Below are positions 1-10,598 of a stretch of DNA of 64,000 bases, piece after piece (positions within the stretch are counted from its first letter, which is position 1; every line of letters starts with the position of its first letter). The stretch comes from Rhodovulum sp. (GTDB lineage Bacteria; Pseudomonadota; Alphaproteobacteria; Rhodobacterales; Rhodobacteraceae), in the NCBI GenBank assembly GCA_002706605.1, contig PALT01000017.1, positions 1-64,000 of the forward strand. Direction: 5' to 3'. The position numbers and the translations under genes were made by a program. Under the pieces are notes generated by a model. That model saw only the letters and a program-made list of their open reading frames with translations, did not search any database and was not told where the DNA came from.

Positions 1-114
1 GCCCGGTACGATTTCACCCACATCACCCTGCGTGCGCAGACGGACCGGCAGGGTGACAAACAGCACCATAAACCAGATCACGGCAAACAGGACGATCGCG
101 GCGGTGATGGTCAT
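1..114 (-). CDS. DUF1467 family membrane protein (partial, 3' end off window)
   Basis: Only the first 38 codons are present; the gene runs off the left edge. The start ATG is at 112-114 and overlaps the mce stop by one base (TGATG), so the two are translationally linked. Residues 4-22 form one hydrophobic segment, followed by the motif LPVRLRTQGD, which is typical of DUF1467 proteins. These are small two-helix inner-membrane proteins of unknown function that follow methylmalonyl-CoA epimerase in many Rhodobacterales. The family call rests on this N-terminus and the neighbour. Confidence 0.75.
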   Translation of the reverse strand, partial: MTITAAIVLFAVIWFMVLFVTLPVRLRTQGDVGEIVPG

Positions 115-518
115 CAGACTTGCTCCAGCTCAACCAGACAGCCGTTGAAATCCTTGGGATGCAGGAACAGGACCGGCTTGCCATGGGCGCCGATCTTGGG
201 TTCTCCCGTCCCCAGAACACGGGCGCCTTCGGCCTTTAGTTTATCACGCGCGGCCAGAATGTCATCCACCTCATAACAGATGTGGTGGATGCCACCGGCG
301 GGGTTCTTTTCCAGAAAACCATTGATCGGGCTGTTTTCGCCCAGCGGATACAGCAGTTCGATTTTCGTGTTCGGCAGGGTGATGAACACCACCGTCACGC
401 CATGATCGGGCTCATCCTGCGGCGCGCCGACCTCGGCACCAAGGGTGTTTTTGTATTGCGCAGCCGCGGCCTCTAGGTCCGGTACGGCGATGGCGACATG
501 GTTCAAACGTCCGATCAT
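114..518 (-). CDS. mce: methylmalonyl-CoA epimerase
   Basis: The 134-residue protein has the usual family length. It interconverts (R)- and (S)-methylmalonyl-CoA in propionyl-CoA and ethylmalonyl-CoA metabolism. It is a vicinal-oxygen-chelate (glyoxalase) fold protein of two beta-alpha modules. The first begins with LNHVAIAVPDL (metal ligand His7), the second with GIHHICYEVDD, and the C-terminus FNGCLVELEQV supplies the last acidic ligand. The N-terminal ATG is well placed. The DUF1467 gene follows with a one-base overlap, a common Rhodobacterales arrangement. Confidence 0.93.
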   Translation of the reverse strand: MIGRLNHVAIAVPDLEAAAAQYKNTLGAEVGAPQDEPDHGVTVVFITLPNTKIELLYPLGENSPINGFLEKNPAGGIHHICYEVDDILAARDKLKAEGARVLGTGEPKIGAHGKPVLFLHPKDFNGCLVELEQV

Positions 519-662
519 CGGCTTGCTCCTCTATCAAGCGGTTTGCATGGGGTTATGCGGCGATGCAGCACGCAAAGCAAGGCGGCGCGCCGGAATGCCG
601 CAACCATTAACCCGCGATTAAGCACAACCATGCTCCGATGGACGGGCCAAAGGAGATGTCTG

Positions 663-1358
663 ATGCCTGCCACCGCTGATTCCCTGCCGATTTCCACTGC
701 GCCCTCGTTTGCTGCCGCGATGGCGCGCCCCCTGTCCGGTCTGACCGTCCTGTTGGTCGAGGACAGTCGATTCGCGTCCGAGGCGATGCGATTGCTGTGC
801 CTGAATGCCGGTGCCCGCATCCGGCGTGCCGATTGCATCCACGCCGCGCGCCGCCATCTGTGTGTCTATCGCCCGCATGTGGTGATCGTCGATCTGGGTC
901 TGCCGGACGGGATGGGCGAGGATCTGATCGCCGACCTGCACCGCGCCACACCGCGTATCGATGTGATCCTCGCCACCAGTGGCAATGACGACGCCGAAGG
1001 CCGCGCGATCGCCGCGGGGGCGGACGGTTTTCTGGCCAAGCCCCTGACCAATCTTGCCCAGTTCCAACAGGCGATCCTGCGCCACCTGCCCGACATGCAT
1101 ACGGGTCCGCAACTTGTCACCGGCCAGACCGTGACCCCCGATGTGTTTGCGTTGAACGAGGATATCCGCGCCGTTTGCGACGACCTGCGCGCGGGGCGGT
1201 CGGATCGTGCGTACTTGCGCCAATTCCTGACCGGTCTTTCGCGTCTCAGCCCCGACAGCCCCGCCTCCGAGGCCGCCGAGATGATCCGCGACGGCGCGCC
1301 GACCGCGGCCATTCTGGACGTGCTGACCCCGCATCTGGCCAACGCACGCCCCGTTTGA
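663..1358 (+). CDS. receiver-domain response regulator
   Basis: The start at 663 is chosen because AAAGGAG lies seven bases upstream; the frame stays open further upstream without a ribosome site. The 231-residue protein has a CheY-like receiver domain at about residues 27-140: acidic pair E33-D34 in LLVEDSRF, phosphoacceptor D77 in VIVDLGLPD, the conserved Thr/Ser region near 105, and K126 in FLAKPL. The C-terminal ~90 residues are helical and show no DNA-binding or enzymatic motif I recognise. No histidine kinase is adjacent, so it is an orphan single-domain-type regulator with an uncharacterised tail. Confidence 0.85.
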   Translation: MPATADSLPISTAPSFAAAMARPLSGLTVLLVEDSRFASEAMRLLCLNAGARIRRADCIHAARRHLCVYRPHVVIVDLGLPDGMGEDLIADLHRATPRIDVILATSGNDDAEGRAIAAGADGFLAKPLTNLAQFQQAILRHLPDMHTGPQLVTGQTVTPDVFALNEDIRAVCDDLRAGRSDRAYLRQFLTGLSRLSPDSPASEAAEMIRDGAPTAAILDVLTPHLANARPV

Positions 1359-1361
1359 CGC

Positions 1362-2066
1362 CTATAGGGTCGGGTCGTCGTTGGCGCGCACCAGACGGGT
1401 CAGATCGGACAGGCGTTCGACCTGTGATCCGTCGGGGCGGAAATTCTCGGGCGAGAGCCAGACGTGAAACGCCTCTTTCAACGCGGGCCATTCGCGATCA
1501 ATGACAGCAAACCACGCGGTGTCGCGGTTGCGCCCCTTGACCACGGCGGCCTGCCGGAACACGCCCTCATAGCTAAAGCCCAACCGCTGGGCCGCGCGGC
1601 GCGAGGGCACGTTCAGGGCATCGCATTTCCATTCGTACCGGCGATAACCGGCCTCGAACGCCCACTGCATCATCAGGAACATCGCCTCGGTCGCGGCGGG
1701 GGTGCGTTGCAACACGGGCGAAAAGGTCAGGAACCCGACCTCAATCGTGCCGGCATTCGGCGTGATACGCAAAAATGAACACACGCCGGCCCATTTGCCC
1801 GACACCTTGTCCTGAATGGCGAAAAAATAGGGGTCGGTTGAGGTCTCGTTTTCGCGGACCCAGCGTTGATACTGCGCCGAGGAATGGAACGGCCCCACCG
1901 GCAAGTAGGTCCAAACCGCGTCATGCCCCGAATAGGCCTGAAACAGGGCCGCGCCGTGGCGATCACAACTCAGCCGTTCCAGACGCACAAACCGTCCGTC
2001 CAGAACGTCCACATCCGGTGCCTGCGGCGGCACCCACCCCGGCAATTCGAACCCGACTTTCTGCAT
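1362..2066 (-). CDS. GNAT family N-acetyltransferase (RimJ/RimL type)
   Basis: ATG at 2064-2066 is preferred over an in-frame TTG four codons upstream; the G-rich stretch before the ATG is only a weak ribosome site. The 234-residue protein resembles the RimJ/RimL group: RLERLSCDRHG near the start, EVGFLTFSP, the core TPAATEAMFLMMQWAFE, then YEWKCDALNVPSRRAAQRLGF, where the Asn and the RLGF segment line the acetyl-CoA site. The substrate is unknown. It is a standalone gene ending three bases from the convergent response regulator. Confidence 0.85.
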   Translation of the reverse strand: MQKVGFELPGWVPPQAPDVDVLDGRFVRLERLSCDRHGAALFQAYSGHDAVWTYLPVGPFHSSAQYQRWVRENETSTDPYFFAIQDKVSGKWAGVCSFLRITPNAGTIEVGFLTFSPVLQRTPAATEAMFLMMQWAFEAGYRRYEWKCDALNVPSRRAAQRLGFSYEGVFRQAAVVKGRNRDTAWFAVIDREWPALKEAFHVWLSPENFRPDGSQVERLSDLTRLVRANDDPTL

Positions 2067-2123
2067 CCCTGCCCCCAATCGTTAACACCTCACAGAAACA
2101 CGCCCCCCGCCCCCGTGCAAGCG

Positions 2124-2154
2124 GACAAAAAGAAACCGGCCACGGGGGCCGGTT
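2124..2154 (-). terminator. Rho-independent terminator of aspS
   Basis: AACCGGCC (2134-2141) and GGCCGGTT (2147-2154) form an 8-bp stem with a 5-base loop. Read on the minus strand it is followed by TTTCTTTTTG. It lies 27 bases past the aspS stop. Confidence 0.85.
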
Positions 2155-2180
2155 CCAAATTCCAGACAGGCAGGTGCGCC

Positions 2181-3959
2181 TTAGTCTTCTTGCTCGATCA
2201 CCCGCAGCGACAACTCGCGCAGCTGTTCGTTCATTGGCAACGACGGCGCGCCCATCATCAGATCCTCGGCGCGCTGGTTCATCGGGAACATGATGACCTC
2301 ACGGATGTTGGCGGTGTCGGCCAACAGCATCACAATCCGGTCGATGCCTGCGGCACAACCACCGTGCGGCGGAGCGCCGTATTTAAACGCGTTGACCATC
2401 CCGCCAAAGCGTTTGGTGACCTCATCCGCCGGATAGCCGGCCAGTTCGAACGCCTTGAACATGATTTCCGGTTTGTGGTTCCGGATCGCGCCCGAGATCA
2501 GTTCATAACCGTTACAGGCCAGATCGTACTGATAGCCCAGAACGTCCATCGGATCGCCGTTCAGTGCCTCTTCGCCCCCTTGGGGCATCGAGAACGGGTT
2601 GTGGCTAAAGTCGACCGCGCCGGTTTCCGGATCCTTTTCGTACATCGGGAAATCGACGATCCACGCAAAGGCAAAGCGGTCCTTGTCGGTCAGGTTCAGT
2701 TCCTCACCGATGACCGTGCGGGCCTTGCCGGCCACGCCTTCGAACACCGAGGGTTTGCCGCCAAGGAAGAACGCTGCATCACCGATGCCAAGGCCCAGTT
2801 GCTGACGGATCGCCTCGGTCCGCTCGGGGCCGATGTTTTTGGCCAGCGGACCGGCGGCTTCCATTTCGCCGTCCGTCTCGCGCCAGAAGATATAGCCCAT
2901 CCCCGGCAGGCCCTCTTTCTGGGCAAAGGCGTTCATGCGGTCACAGAATTTACGCGAACCGCCCGTCGGGGCGGGGATCGCACGGATTTCGGTGCCGTCC
3001 TGTTCCAGCAGCTTGGCAAAGATCGCAAAGCCCGAACCGCGGAAATGTTCCGACACGTCCTGCATCTTGATCGGGTTGCGCAGGTCGGGCTTGTCCGTGC
3101 CGTACCATTTCGCCGCGTCCTTATAGGAAATCTGCGGCCATTCGGTGTCGACCTTACGACCGCCGCCGAATTCCTCAAAAATGCCACCGATGACCGGCTG
3201 AATCGTGTCAAACACGTCCTGCTGGCTGACAAAGGACATTTCCATGTCCAACTGATAGAAATCGGTGGGCGAACGGTCGGCGCGCGGATCTTCGTCGCGG
3301 AAGCACGGCGCAATCTGGAAATACTTGTCGAACCCCGACACCATGATCAGCTGTTTGAACTGCTGGGGGGCCTGCGGCAGGGCGTAGAATTTACCGGGGT
3401 GCAGACGCGACGGCACGAGGAAGTCGCGCGCGCCTTCGGGCGAGGACGCGGTGATGATCGGCGTCTGGAACTCGCGGAAACCCTTGTCCCACATGCGGCG
3501 ACGGATCGAGGCGACCACGTCCGAGCGCAGGGCCATGTTGTCCTGCATCTTTTCGCGGCGCAGATCGAGGTAACGATAGCGCAGGCGCGTTTCCTCAGGG
3601 TATTCCTGATCGCCAAACACCATCAGCGGCAGTTCCTCGGCGGCGCCCAGAACTTCCAGATCACGCACGAAGACCTCGACCTCACCGGTCGGCAGTTTCG
3701 GGTTCACCAGTTCGGGGTCACGTGCCTTAACGGTGCCGTCGATGCGGATACACCATTCGGAACGCACGGTTTCCATCTGCGCAAAAACTGGGCTATCGGG
3801 GTCGCACAGGACCTGAGTGACGCCATAGTGATCGCGCAGATCGACGAACAGGATGCCGCCGTGATCGCGGATCCGGTGGACCCAGCCCGACAGGCGAACG
3901 GTCTCGCCCACGTTGGATTTATTAAGGTCAGCGCAGGTATGGCTGCGGAAAGCGTGCAT
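2181..3959 (-). CDS. aspS: aspartate--tRNA ligase, probably non-discriminating (Asp/Asn)
   Basis: The class II aminoacyl-tRNA synthetase is 592 residues, the normal bacterial AspRS length. It opens with [12 protein letters not shown] and an OB-fold anticodon domain ([11 protein letters not shown]), followed by the catalytic core ([39 protein letters not shown]-terminal [18 protein letters not shown]) with the bacterial GAD insertion between. His33 sits at the position that in Pseudomonas AspRS marks the non-discriminating form, which also charges tRNA-Asn for later amidation by GatCAB. The frame is open far upstream, but the start at 3959 matches the family N-terminus and has GGGGGAT before it. 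Confidence 0.96.
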   Translation of the reverse strand: MHAFRSHTCADLNKSNVGETVRLSGWVHRIRDHGGILFVDLRDHYGVTQVLCDPDSPVFAQMETVRSEWCIRIDGTVKARDPELVNPKLPTGEVEVFVRDLEVLGAAEELPLMVFGDQEYPEETRLRYRYLDLRREKMQDNMALRSDVVASIRRRMWDKGFREFQTPIITASSPEGARDFLVPSRLHPGKFYALPQAPQQFKQLIMVSGFDKYFQIAPCFRDEDPRADRSPTDFYQLDMEMSFVSQQDVFDTIQPVIGGIFEEFGGGRKVDTEWPQISYKDAAKWYGTDKPDLRNPIKMQDVSEHFRGSGFAIFAKLLEQDGTEIRAIPAPTGGSRKFCDRMNAFAQKEGLPGMGYIFWRETDGEMEAAGPLAKNIGPERTEAIRQQLGLGIGDAAFFLGGKPSVFEGVAGKARTVIGEELNLTDKDRFAFAWIVDFPMYEKDPETGAVDFSHNPFSMPQGGEEALNGDPMDVLGYQYDLACNGYELISGAIRNHKPEIMFKAFELAGYPADEVTKRFGGMVNAFKYGAPPHGGCAAGIDRIVMLLADTANIREVIMFPMNQRAEDLMMGAPSLPMNEQLRELSLRVIEQED

Positions 3960-3996
3960 CGGGTATCCCCCAGGGGTTCTGGAAACGGTCCGCGCC

Positions 3997-4025
3997 GATA
4001 CACCTGTCTTGGGCGGCAAAGTCAA
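3997..4025 (-). promoter_or_regulatory. sigma-70-type promoter of aspS
   Basis: On the minus strand, TTGACT (4020-4025) is separated by exactly 17 bases from TGTATC (3997-4002). Transcription would begin near 3990, about 30 bases before the aspS start. It lies in the 138-bp gap to the divergent gene at 4098. Confidence 0.5.
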
Positions 4026-4097
4026 GGGATGGGCGTTGCCACAGGTGCAAAATTGGTAAAGATTACGGTAACCCCAAGTTGTTTTTAGGACGAACAC

Positions 4098-5363
4098 ATG
4101 CTGAATAAGTTGTTTATTGGTATGGCTGACCGGCTGATTAAGTCCGGAACGCTGCACCTGACGCTGGCCGATGGCAGCACGCATCGTTTTGGCGATGGGT
4201 CCGCGCCTGAGGTTTCCGTGCGCTTTACCACTGATAAATTGCCAATGAAACTGTTGCGCAACCCCGAGCTTGCCTTGGGCGAGGCTTATATGGACCAAGA
4301 GCTGGTGATTGAGGGCGACGATGTGCGCGGGCTCTTGACCCTAGTGGTGCGCAACGCCGAGCGCGGCCATATGCCCGCATGGCAACGCTGGGCCAAGGCG
4401 GCGCGGCGTCAGTTGCGCAAGTGGCATCAGTGGACCCCGCTGGCCAAGGCGCGCAAGAACGCCGAGCATCATTACGAAATCTCGACCCCGTTTTATGAGC
4501 TCTTTCTGGATGAAAGCATGCTCTACACCTGTGCCTATTTCCGCGACATCGACGACACGCTGGAACAGGCGCAGGACAACAAGAAACACCACATCGCCAA
4601 GAAGCTGCTGATCAAGCCCGGGATGCGGGTTCTGGATATCGGCTGTGGCTGGGGGGAACTGGGCGTCACACTGGCGCGCGATTACGGGGCGAACGTCGTC
4701 GGCGTCACCCTGTCCGAACAGCAACGCCAACACGCGATTGCCCGCGCGAAAAAGGCCGGTGTCGCGGACAAATGCGATTTCCGCCTGATGGATTACCGCG
4801 ACGTGGATGAAACGTTCGACCGGATTGTGTCGGTCGGGATGCTGGAACATGTCGGCCAACCACAATACGGCACCTATTTCCGGCAGGTGGCCAAGAATTT
4901 GGCCGAGGACGGTGTCGCCCTGATCCATTTCATCGGGCGCAGTTCTCCGCCCGGCAACCTAAGCCCTTGGTTCAACAAGTATATCTTCCCCGGCGGCTAT
5001 ACCCCTGCCCTGTCCGAGGTGTTCACCGACATCGAAAAGACGCCCCTGTTGCAGACCGACATCGAGTGCTGGCGGACGCATTATGCGCGCACATTGTACG
5101 AATGGTTGGTCCGGTTTGAGGAGACGTTGGATCAGGCGCGCGACATGTATGACGAACGGTTCATCCGCATGTGGCGCTATTATCTGATCGCATCAGAGCT
5201 GAGCATGTCGGACATGCCCCATGACCTCTATCAGGTGCAACTGGCCAAGCGCAAAGACGCCGTGCCGATTGCGCGCGATTATCTCTATGGTGGTGAGGTC
5301 GATGGCGCCTTGCGCAACGCGATCCGGATTGAAGAGCAACCGCCGAAACTGGCCGCGGAATAG
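4098..5363 (+). CDS. cfa: cyclopropane-fatty-acyl-phospholipid synthase family methyltransferase
   Basis: The 421-residue protein transfers a methylene or methyl group from S-adenosylmethionine to unsaturated acyl chains of membrane phospholipids. The N-terminal ~110 residues are the lipid-binding region typical of the family. Then come [15 protein letters not shown] and YTCAYF (active-site Cys), the SAM site [12 protein letters not shown], and SVGMLEHVG. The C-terminus keeps the IHFIGR and WRTHYARTL elements. Several subfamilies (Cfa, UfaM-like furan-fatty-acid methylases) share these motifs, so the exact product is uncertain. It is divergent from aspS and convergent with pabC. Confidence 0.85.
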   Translation: MLNKLFIGMADRLIKSGTLHLTLADGSTHRFGDGSAPEVSVRFTTDKLPMKLLRNPELALGEAYMDQELVIEGDDVRGLLTLVVRNAERGHMPAWQRWAKAARRQLRKWHQWTPLAKARKNAEHHYEISTPFYELFLDESMLYTCAYFRDIDDTLEQAQDNKKHHIAKKLLIKPGMRVLDIGCGWGELGVTLARDYGANVVGVTLSEQQRQHAIARAKKAGVADKCDFRLMDYRDVDETFDRIVSVGMLEHVGQPQYGTYFRQVAKNLAEDGVALIHFIGRSSPPGNLSPWFNKYIFPGGYTPALSEVFTDIEKTPLLQTDIECWRTHYARTLYEWLVRFEETLDQARDMYDERFIRMWRYYLIASELSMSDMPHDLYQVQLAKRKDAVPIARDYLYGGEVDGALRNAIRIEEQPPKLAAE

Positions 5364-5366
5364 CGT

Positions 5367-6017
5367 CTAGGCGTAGGCGGAAATCACCCGAGAGACCGAG
5401 ATCAGCCCGCGCAAACAATTGCCCATGAACACGCCCCCGGCGACCAGATCGGCGGGGCGCAAAACCGCCTCACGCGCCAGACCACGGTCCAGCAGGTCCT
5501 GCCGCAACACGCCGGGTAACACGCCCGAGGTCAACGGCGGGGTCAGGAACACGCCCTCGCGTTCGATAAAGACGTTGGTGATTGTGCCCTCGGCAACCTC
5601 ACCGCGTTCGTTCAGGAACACCCATTCATGCACACCGGCAGGGCGTGCCGCATAGGCGGGGCCGTAAATCGGTCGGTGGCTGGTCTTGATCCGCAACCAC
5701 GGGTCATCCGAGTGCAGGCGGGTTTCGGAAATCTGAATGGTCCACGGGCGTTTTTCCGGCGTAAACACCGCCTGTGTCAGGTCAAACGCGCCCTCACCCG
5801 ATAGGGCCAAACGCAGGCGCAGCGCCTGTTCCCCCGCAACCGAGTGCAACAAATCCGATGCCAAGGCACGGTCGAACGGGAACCCCAACGCCGTGGCCCC
5901 GCGCGCCATCCGGTCCAGATGCAGGTCCATCCGAACAGGGCCCTGCCCCGGCTCATACCGCATGGTTTCAAATACGGTTACGCCGTCTGGGGCAGTCTCG
6001 CAAAGCGGGCTTTCCAA
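5367..6017 (-). CDS. pabC: aminotransferase class IV / aminodeoxychorismate lyase
   Basis: It releases pyruvate from 4-amino-4-deoxychorismate to give p-aminobenzoate for folate. This is a PLP fold-type IV protein of 216 residues, short but complete: TVFETMRYEPG, Lys in RIKTSHRPIYG (Schiff base), NERGEVAEGTITNVF (cofactor site) and TSGVLPGVLRQ. The start is TTG at 6017; the first internal ATG (5963) would remove the first beta strand. The TTG start places 40 bases inside the end of pabB, so the two are coupled. It could serve other branched-chain-type aminotransferase roles, but the pabB overlap argues for lyase. Confidence 0.85.
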   Translation of the reverse strand: MESPLCETAPDGVTVFETMRYEPGQGPVRMDLHLDRMARGATALGFPFDRALASDLLHSVAGEQALRLRLALSGEGAFDLTQAVFTPEKRPWTIQISETRLHSDDPWLRIKTSHRPIYGPAYAARPAGVHEWVFLNERGEVAEGTITNVFIEREGVFLTPPLTSGVLPGVLRQDLLDRGLAREAVLRPADLVAGGVFMGNCLRGLISVSRVISAYA

Positions 6018-7108
6018 AGCGCCTCCTGATACTCGGACGCGGCGGTGCTGTCATGCACCACGCCGCCCCCGACGTTGAAATGGACCTGTCCACCACGATC
6101 AAGGCGCAGCGTTCGAATGCCCACATTAAATTCCATATCCCCACCGGGTGCAATCCATCCAAGCGCCCCGCAATAGGCGTCCCGCGCGCCCGATTCCAGT
6201 TCCGCCAGAACCTGCATCGCGCGGATTTTCGGCGCGCCCGTCACAGACCCGCAAGGAAACAGCGCGGCGAACATGTCGCGCAGGGTCAGGTCCGGCACCA
6301 GATCGCCCCGCACCCGCGACACCATCTGGTGCACAGTGGAATAGGTTTCAATCGCGAACAGGTCGGGCACCTTGACCGATCCAACCTTGGCGATGCGGGA
6401 AATATCGTTGCGCAACAGGTCCACGATCATCAGGTTCTCGGCGCGGTTTTTCGCATCCGTCTGCAACCAATCGCGCGCGGCCTTGTCCCGTGCGGGATCG
6501 GGATCACGGGCGATTGTCCCCTTCATCGGGTGGGTCTGGATCACGCCGCCCTTCACCCGAAAGAACAGCTCGGGCGAGCGGGACAGCAGCACCGGACCGC
6601 CCAGATCGTGATAGGTGCCATAGGGCACGGGCTGGGCCGCGCGCAGGGACCGGTAGAGGTCCATCGCCACCCCAACCATTTCGGCCTGCAGGGCAAAGGT
6701 CAGGTTGGCCTGATAAAAATCACCGGCACTTATATAGTCCTGCACGACATCAAACGCGCGGGCATACCGGGCCTCATCCCAATCGGGTGTGATGTTGGCC
6801 AGATGCGCGTTCTGCGAACCTTGGGCAAAGTCGCCCGCCGGTTTGGCGTCTCGAAACACCCCGAATTCCATCAGGGGCACCGCGCGATCCGTGGGCAGAT
6901 ACGGGCGCAGCTTGGCGTCGAAACAATAGCCGAGCTCATAGGCGGCCATGCCAACGACCCAATGCCCATCGGCGCGGGCGCGCTCAATCGCGCCAAAGGC
7001 CCCGTCCAGATCGTCCGGCGTGTCCGCACGGATCACATCCACGGGGTCCCGGAACAGGGTTCCGCCCGGAATCGGTCCGTTATCAAACAGGACAAATGGT
7101 GCTGACAT
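5978..7108 (-). CDS. pabB: aminodeoxychorismate synthase component I
   Basis: It converts chorismate plus ammonia to 4-amino-4-deoxychorismate. The start at 7108 (MSAPFVLFDNGP) follows GGAAAG and gives 376 residues. The chorismate-binding domain is complete: GDFYQANLT, LLSRSPELFF, the Lys-containing HPMKGTIARDPDP, ENLMIVDLLRNDISRIA, and GSVTGAPKIRAMQVL. There is no fused amidotransferase domain and no pabA nearby; glutaminase must come from elsewhere. pabC overlaps its 3' end. Confidence 0.92.
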   Translation of the reverse strand: MSAPFVLFDNGPIPGGTLFRDPVDVIRADTPDDLDGAFGAIERARADGHWVVGMAAYELGYCFDAKLRPYLPTDRAVPLMEFGVFRDAKPAGDFAQGSQNAHLANITPDWDEARYARAFDVVQDYISAGDFYQANLTFALQAEMVGVAMDLYRSLRAAQPVPYGTYHDLGGPVLLSRSPELFFRVKGGVIQTHPMKGTIARDPDPARDKAARDWLQTDAKNRAENLMIVDLLRNDISRIAKVGSVKVPDLFAIETYSTVHQMVSRVRGDLVPDLTLRDMFAALFPCGSVTGAPKIRAMQVLAELESGARDAYCGALGWIAPGGDMEFNVGIRTLRLDRGGQVHFNVGGGVVHDSTAASEYQEALWKARFARLPQTA

Positions 7109-7249
7109 CCGCTTTCCGCCGTGACTCGTCGCAGGGCACATAGGCCGCAGTGCCCCCATGGGCAAGCAACCCACACCGTTTTAGCGCCATTTTCCCCCCG
7201 CAAATTCCCCCGAACGCCAAATAAGGGACCATTTGCGGCGAAACTTGTC

Positions 7250-7277
7250 TTGCGCATCGACTTTGCATGGATATAAC
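7250..7277 (+). promoter_or_regulatory. candidate promoter of carB
   Basis: TTGCGC (7250-7255), a 16-base spacer and TATAAC (7272-7277) lie 33 bases before the carB start. The predicted leader is about 26 bases, which leaves no room for an attenuator. Confidence 0.4.
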
Positions 7278-7309
7278 CCCCAAGAATTTGCCAACTCAGG
7301 GGTGCTGTC

Positions 7310-10300
7310 ATGCCGAAAAGAACCGATATCAGTTCCATTATGATCATCGGCGCGGGCCCTATTATCATCGGCCAAGCGTGTGAGTTCGACTATTCCGGTG
7401 CACAGGCCTGTAAGGCGCTGCGCGAAGAAGGCTACCGCGTCATTCTGGTGAACTCGAACCCCGCGACGATCATGACCGACCCCGGTCTGGCCGATGCGAC
7501 CTATATTGAGCCGATCACTCCCGAAGTCGTCGCCAAGATCATCGAGAAAGAGCGCCCCGATGCCCTGTTGCCGACCATGGGTGGCCAGACGGGTCTGAAC
7601 ACCGCGCTGTCTCTGGCCGACATGGGTGTGCTGGAGCAGTTCAACGTTGAACTGATCGGCGCAAAGCGCGAGGCCATCGAAATGGCCGAAGACCGCAAGC
7701 TGTTCCGTGAGGCCATGGATCGTCTGGGCATCGAAAACCCCAAAGCGACCATCGCCAACACCATCGAAGAATGCATGGCCGCGCTCGAAGACATCGGCCT
7801 GCCCGCGATTATCCGCCCTGCGTTCACCCTTGGCGGGACCGGCGGTGGCGTGGCCTATAACCGCGACGATTATGAATACTATTGCCGCACGGGCCTTGAT
7901 GCCTCGCCGGTGAACCAGATTTTGATCGATGAATCCCTACTGGGTTGGAAAGAATACGAGATGGAGGTGGTGCGCGACACCGCCGACAACGCCATCATCG
8001 TTTGTTCGATCGAAAACGTGGACCCGATGGGTGTGCACACCGGTGACTCGATTACCGTGGCCCCCGCACTGACCCTGACGGACAAAGAATACCAGATCAT
8101 GCGCACGCACTCGATCAACGTGCTGCGCGAGATCGGCGTGGAAACCGGCGGCTCGAACGTGCAATGGGCCGTGAACCCCGCCGATGGCCGTATGGTCGTG
8201 ATCGAAATGAACCCGCGCGTGTCGCGTTCGTCCGCGCTGGCATCCAAGGCGACCGGTTTCCCGATTGCGAAAATCGCGGCGAAACTGGCGGTCGGCTATA
8301 CGCTGGACGAGTTGGACAACGACATCACCAAGGTCACGCCCGCCTCGTTCGAGCCGACCATCGACTATGTCGTCACCAAAATCCCGCGCTTTGCGTTCGA
8401 GAAATTCCCGGGCTCGAAACCCGAACTGACCACGGCGATGAAATCCGTGGGTGAGGCCATGGCCATCGGTCGCACCATCCACGAGTCGCTGCAAAAGGCG
8501 CTGGCGTCGATGGAAACCGGCCTGACCGGCTTTGACGAGGTCGAAATCGACGGCGCGCCCGACAAGGCCGCCGTGATCGCCGCCATCTCGACCGCGACGC
8601 CCGACCGGATGCGCACCATTGCACAGGCCATGCGCCACGGTCTGACCAACGACGAAATCCAGGCCGCCACCGCGTTTGATCCGTGGTTCCTTGACCGTAT
8701 CCGCGAGATCGTCGAGGCCGAAGAAGGCGTGCGCAAGAACGGCCTGCCCGTCACCGAGGCCGGCCTACGTGAGCTGAAAATGCTGGGCTTTAGCGACGCG
8801 CGTCTGGCGAAACTGTCGGGCCGCGACGAGGATCAGGTGCGCCGCGCGCGTCACAACCTTGGCGTCACTGCGGTGTTCAAACGCATCGACACCTGCGCCG
8901 CCGAGTTCGAGGCGCAAACGCCCTACATGTACTCGACCTATGAGGCCCCCGTGCTGGATGAGGTCGAATGCGAGGCGCGCCCCAGCGACAAGAACAAGGT
9001 CGTCATCCTTGGCGGTGGTCCCAACCGGATCGGTCAGGGGATCGAGTTCGACTATTGCTGCTGTCACGCCTGTTTCGCGCTGACCGAGGCGGGGTATGAG
9101 ACCATCATGGTCAACTGTAACCCCGAAACCGTGTCGACCGACTATGACACCTCGGACCGCCTGTATTTCGAGCCGCTGACGTTCGAACACGTGATGGAAA
9201 TCCTGCGCGTGGAACAGGAAAAGGGCTCCCTGAAAGGCGTTATCGTTCAGTTCGGCGGTCAAACCCCGCTGAAACTGGCCAACGCGCTTGAGGCCGAAGG
9301 CATCCCGATCCTCGGCACCAGCCCCGACGCCATCGACCTTGCCGAAGACCGTGAGCGGTTCCAAGATCTGGTGAACCGTCTGGACCTGAAACAGCCCAAG
9401 AACGGCATCGCCCATTCCGACGCCGAGGCGTTGGAGATCGCGGGTGAGATCGGCTTTCCGCTGGTGATCCGTCCGTCCTATGTTCTGGGCGGTCGCGCGA
9501 TGGAAATCGTGCGCGATATGGCGGGTCTGGAACGCTACATCAAAGAGGCCGTTGTGGTTTCCGGCGATAGCCCCGTTCTGCTCGACAGCTATCTGTCGGG
9601 CGCGACCGAGCTTGACGTTGACGCCCTGTGTGACGGGGATGACGTCCATATCGCAGGCATCATGCAGCACATCGAAGAGGCCGGCGTCCACTCGGGCGAC
9701 AGTGCCTGTTCGCTGCCCCCCTACTCGCTGTCGGATGATCTGATCGCCGAAATCAAACGTCAGAGCGTGGCCTTGGCCAAGGGTCTGAACGTGGTCGGCC
9801 TGATGAACGTTCAGTTCGCGATCAAAGACGGTGAGGTCTACCTGATCGAGGTGAACCCGCGTGCCTCGCGCACCGTGCCCTTTGTGGCCAAGGCAGTGAA
9901 CTCGCCGATCGCGTCGATCGCCGCGCGCGTGATGGCTGGTGAGAAACTGACCGCGTTTGATCTGGTCGATCCCAACATCGACACGTTCGCCGTGAAAGAG
10001 GCCGTTCTGCCCTTTGCCCGCTTCCCGGGTGTGGACACGATCCTCGGGCCGGAAATGCGCTCCACCGGTGAGGTCATGGGCAGCGACGCCACCTTTGAAC
10101 GCGCCTTCCTCAAGGCGCAGCTGGGCGCGGGTGTGATCCTGCCGACCGAGGGCAAGGTGTTTGTCTCGATCAAGGACGCGGACAAAACCGAGATCATGAT
10201 CGAGGCCGTGCGCATCCTGTCGGATCTCGGCTTCAGCATCATCGCCACACGCGGCACCGGTGCCTTCCTCAGCGAAAACGGCATCGCCTGTCAGGTGGTG

Positions 10301-10540
10301 AACAAGGTCTATGAGGGCCGCCCGAACATCGTCGACATGATGAAAGACGGTGAAATCGCGCTGGTCATGAACACGACCGAAGGCGCCCAAGCCGTTGAAG
10401 ACAGCCGCGAAATCCGCAAGGTCGCCCTGTTCGACAAGATCCCCTACTTCACCACCGCCGCGGCCAGCAACGCCGCCGCCCGTGCGATGAAGAGCCGGGA
10501 TGAGGGCGACATCACCGTGCGCAGCCTACAAGAGGTCTAG
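7310..10540 (+). CDS. carB: carbamoyl-phosphate synthase large subunit
   Basis: The 1076-residue protein makes carbamoyl phosphate for pyrimidine and arginine synthesis using ammonia passed from CarA. Two homologous ATP-grasp halves are visible: the first with [21 protein letters not shown] and [10 protein letters not shown], the second beginning near residue 565 with [19 protein letters not shown] and [13 protein letters not shown]. The C-terminal ~140 residues are the MGS-type allosteric domain ([18 protein letters not shown]). The length equals that of the E. coli enzyme, so both halves are complete. carA is not in the window. Confidence 0.97.
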   Translation: MPKRTDISSIMIIGAGPIIIGQACEFDYSGAQACKALREEGYRVILVNSNPATIMTDPGLADATYIEPITPEVVAKIIEKERPDALLPTMGGQTGLNTALSLADMGVLEQFNVELIGAKREAIEMAEDRKLFREAMDRLGIENPKATIANTIEECMAALEDIGLPAIIRPAFTLGGTGGGVAYNRDDYEYYCRTGLDASPVNQILIDESLLGWKEYEMEVVRDTADNAIIVCSIENVDPMGVHTGDSITVAPALTLTDKEYQIMRTHSINVLREIGVETGGSNVQWAVNPADGRMVVIEMNPRVSRSSALASKATGFPIAKIAAKLAVGYTLDELDNDITKVTPASFEPTIDYVVTKIPRFAFEKFPGSKPELTTAMKSVGEAMAIGRTIHESLQKALASMETGLTGFDEVEIDGAPDKAAVIAAISTATPDRMRTIAQAMRHGLTNDEIQAATAFDPWFLDRIREIVEAEEGVRKNGLPVTEAGLRELKMLGFSDARLAKLSGRDEDQVRRARHNLGVTAVFKRIDTCAAEFEAQTPYMYSTYEAPVLDEVECEARPSDKNKVVILGGGPNRIGQGIEFDYCCCHACFALTEAGYETIMVNCNPETVSTDYDTSDRLYFEPLTFEHVMEILRVEQEKGSLKGVIVQFGGQTPLKLANALEAEGIPILGTSPDAIDLAEDRERFQDLVNRLDLKQPKNGIAHSDAEALEIAGEIGFPLVIRPSYVLGGRAMEIVRDMAGLERYIKEAVVVSGDSPVLLDSYLSGATELDVDALCDGDDVHIAGIMQHIEEAGVHSGDSACSLPPYSLSDDLIAEIKRQSVALAKGLNVVGLMNVQFAIKDGEVYLIEVNPRASRTVPFVAKAVNSPIASIAARVMAGEKLTAFDLVDPNIDTFAVKEAVLPFARFPGVDTILGPEMRSTGEVMGSDATFERAFLKAQLGAGVILPTEGKVFVSIKDADKTEIMIEAVRILSDLGFSIIATRGTGAFLSENGIACQVVNKVYEGRPNIVDMMKDGEIALVMNTTEGAQAVEDSREIRKVALFDKIPYFTTAAASNAAARAMKSRDEGDITVRSLQEV

Positions 10541-10565
10541 GCGCCAAATCTGCTAAAGACTGCAA

Positions 10566-10598
10566 ATGGCCGCCCCTCGGGGCGGTCATTTTCATTTT
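10566..10598 (+). terminator. terminator of carB
   Basis: CCGCCCC/GGGGCGG with a CTCG-type loop at 10570-10585, extended by four further pairs, is followed by TTTTCATTTT. It overlaps the end of the convergent gene, so it may serve both. The same core (CGCCCCTCGGGGCG, then TCATTTTC) recurs after ppaC. Confidence 0.8.

Noticed and set aside
1866..4088. A 740-codon open frame antisense to aspS
   Set aside because: It is a shadow frame of a highly conserved AspRS in GC-rich DNA; its product is rich in His, Arg and Gln with no domain, and it has no ribosome site.
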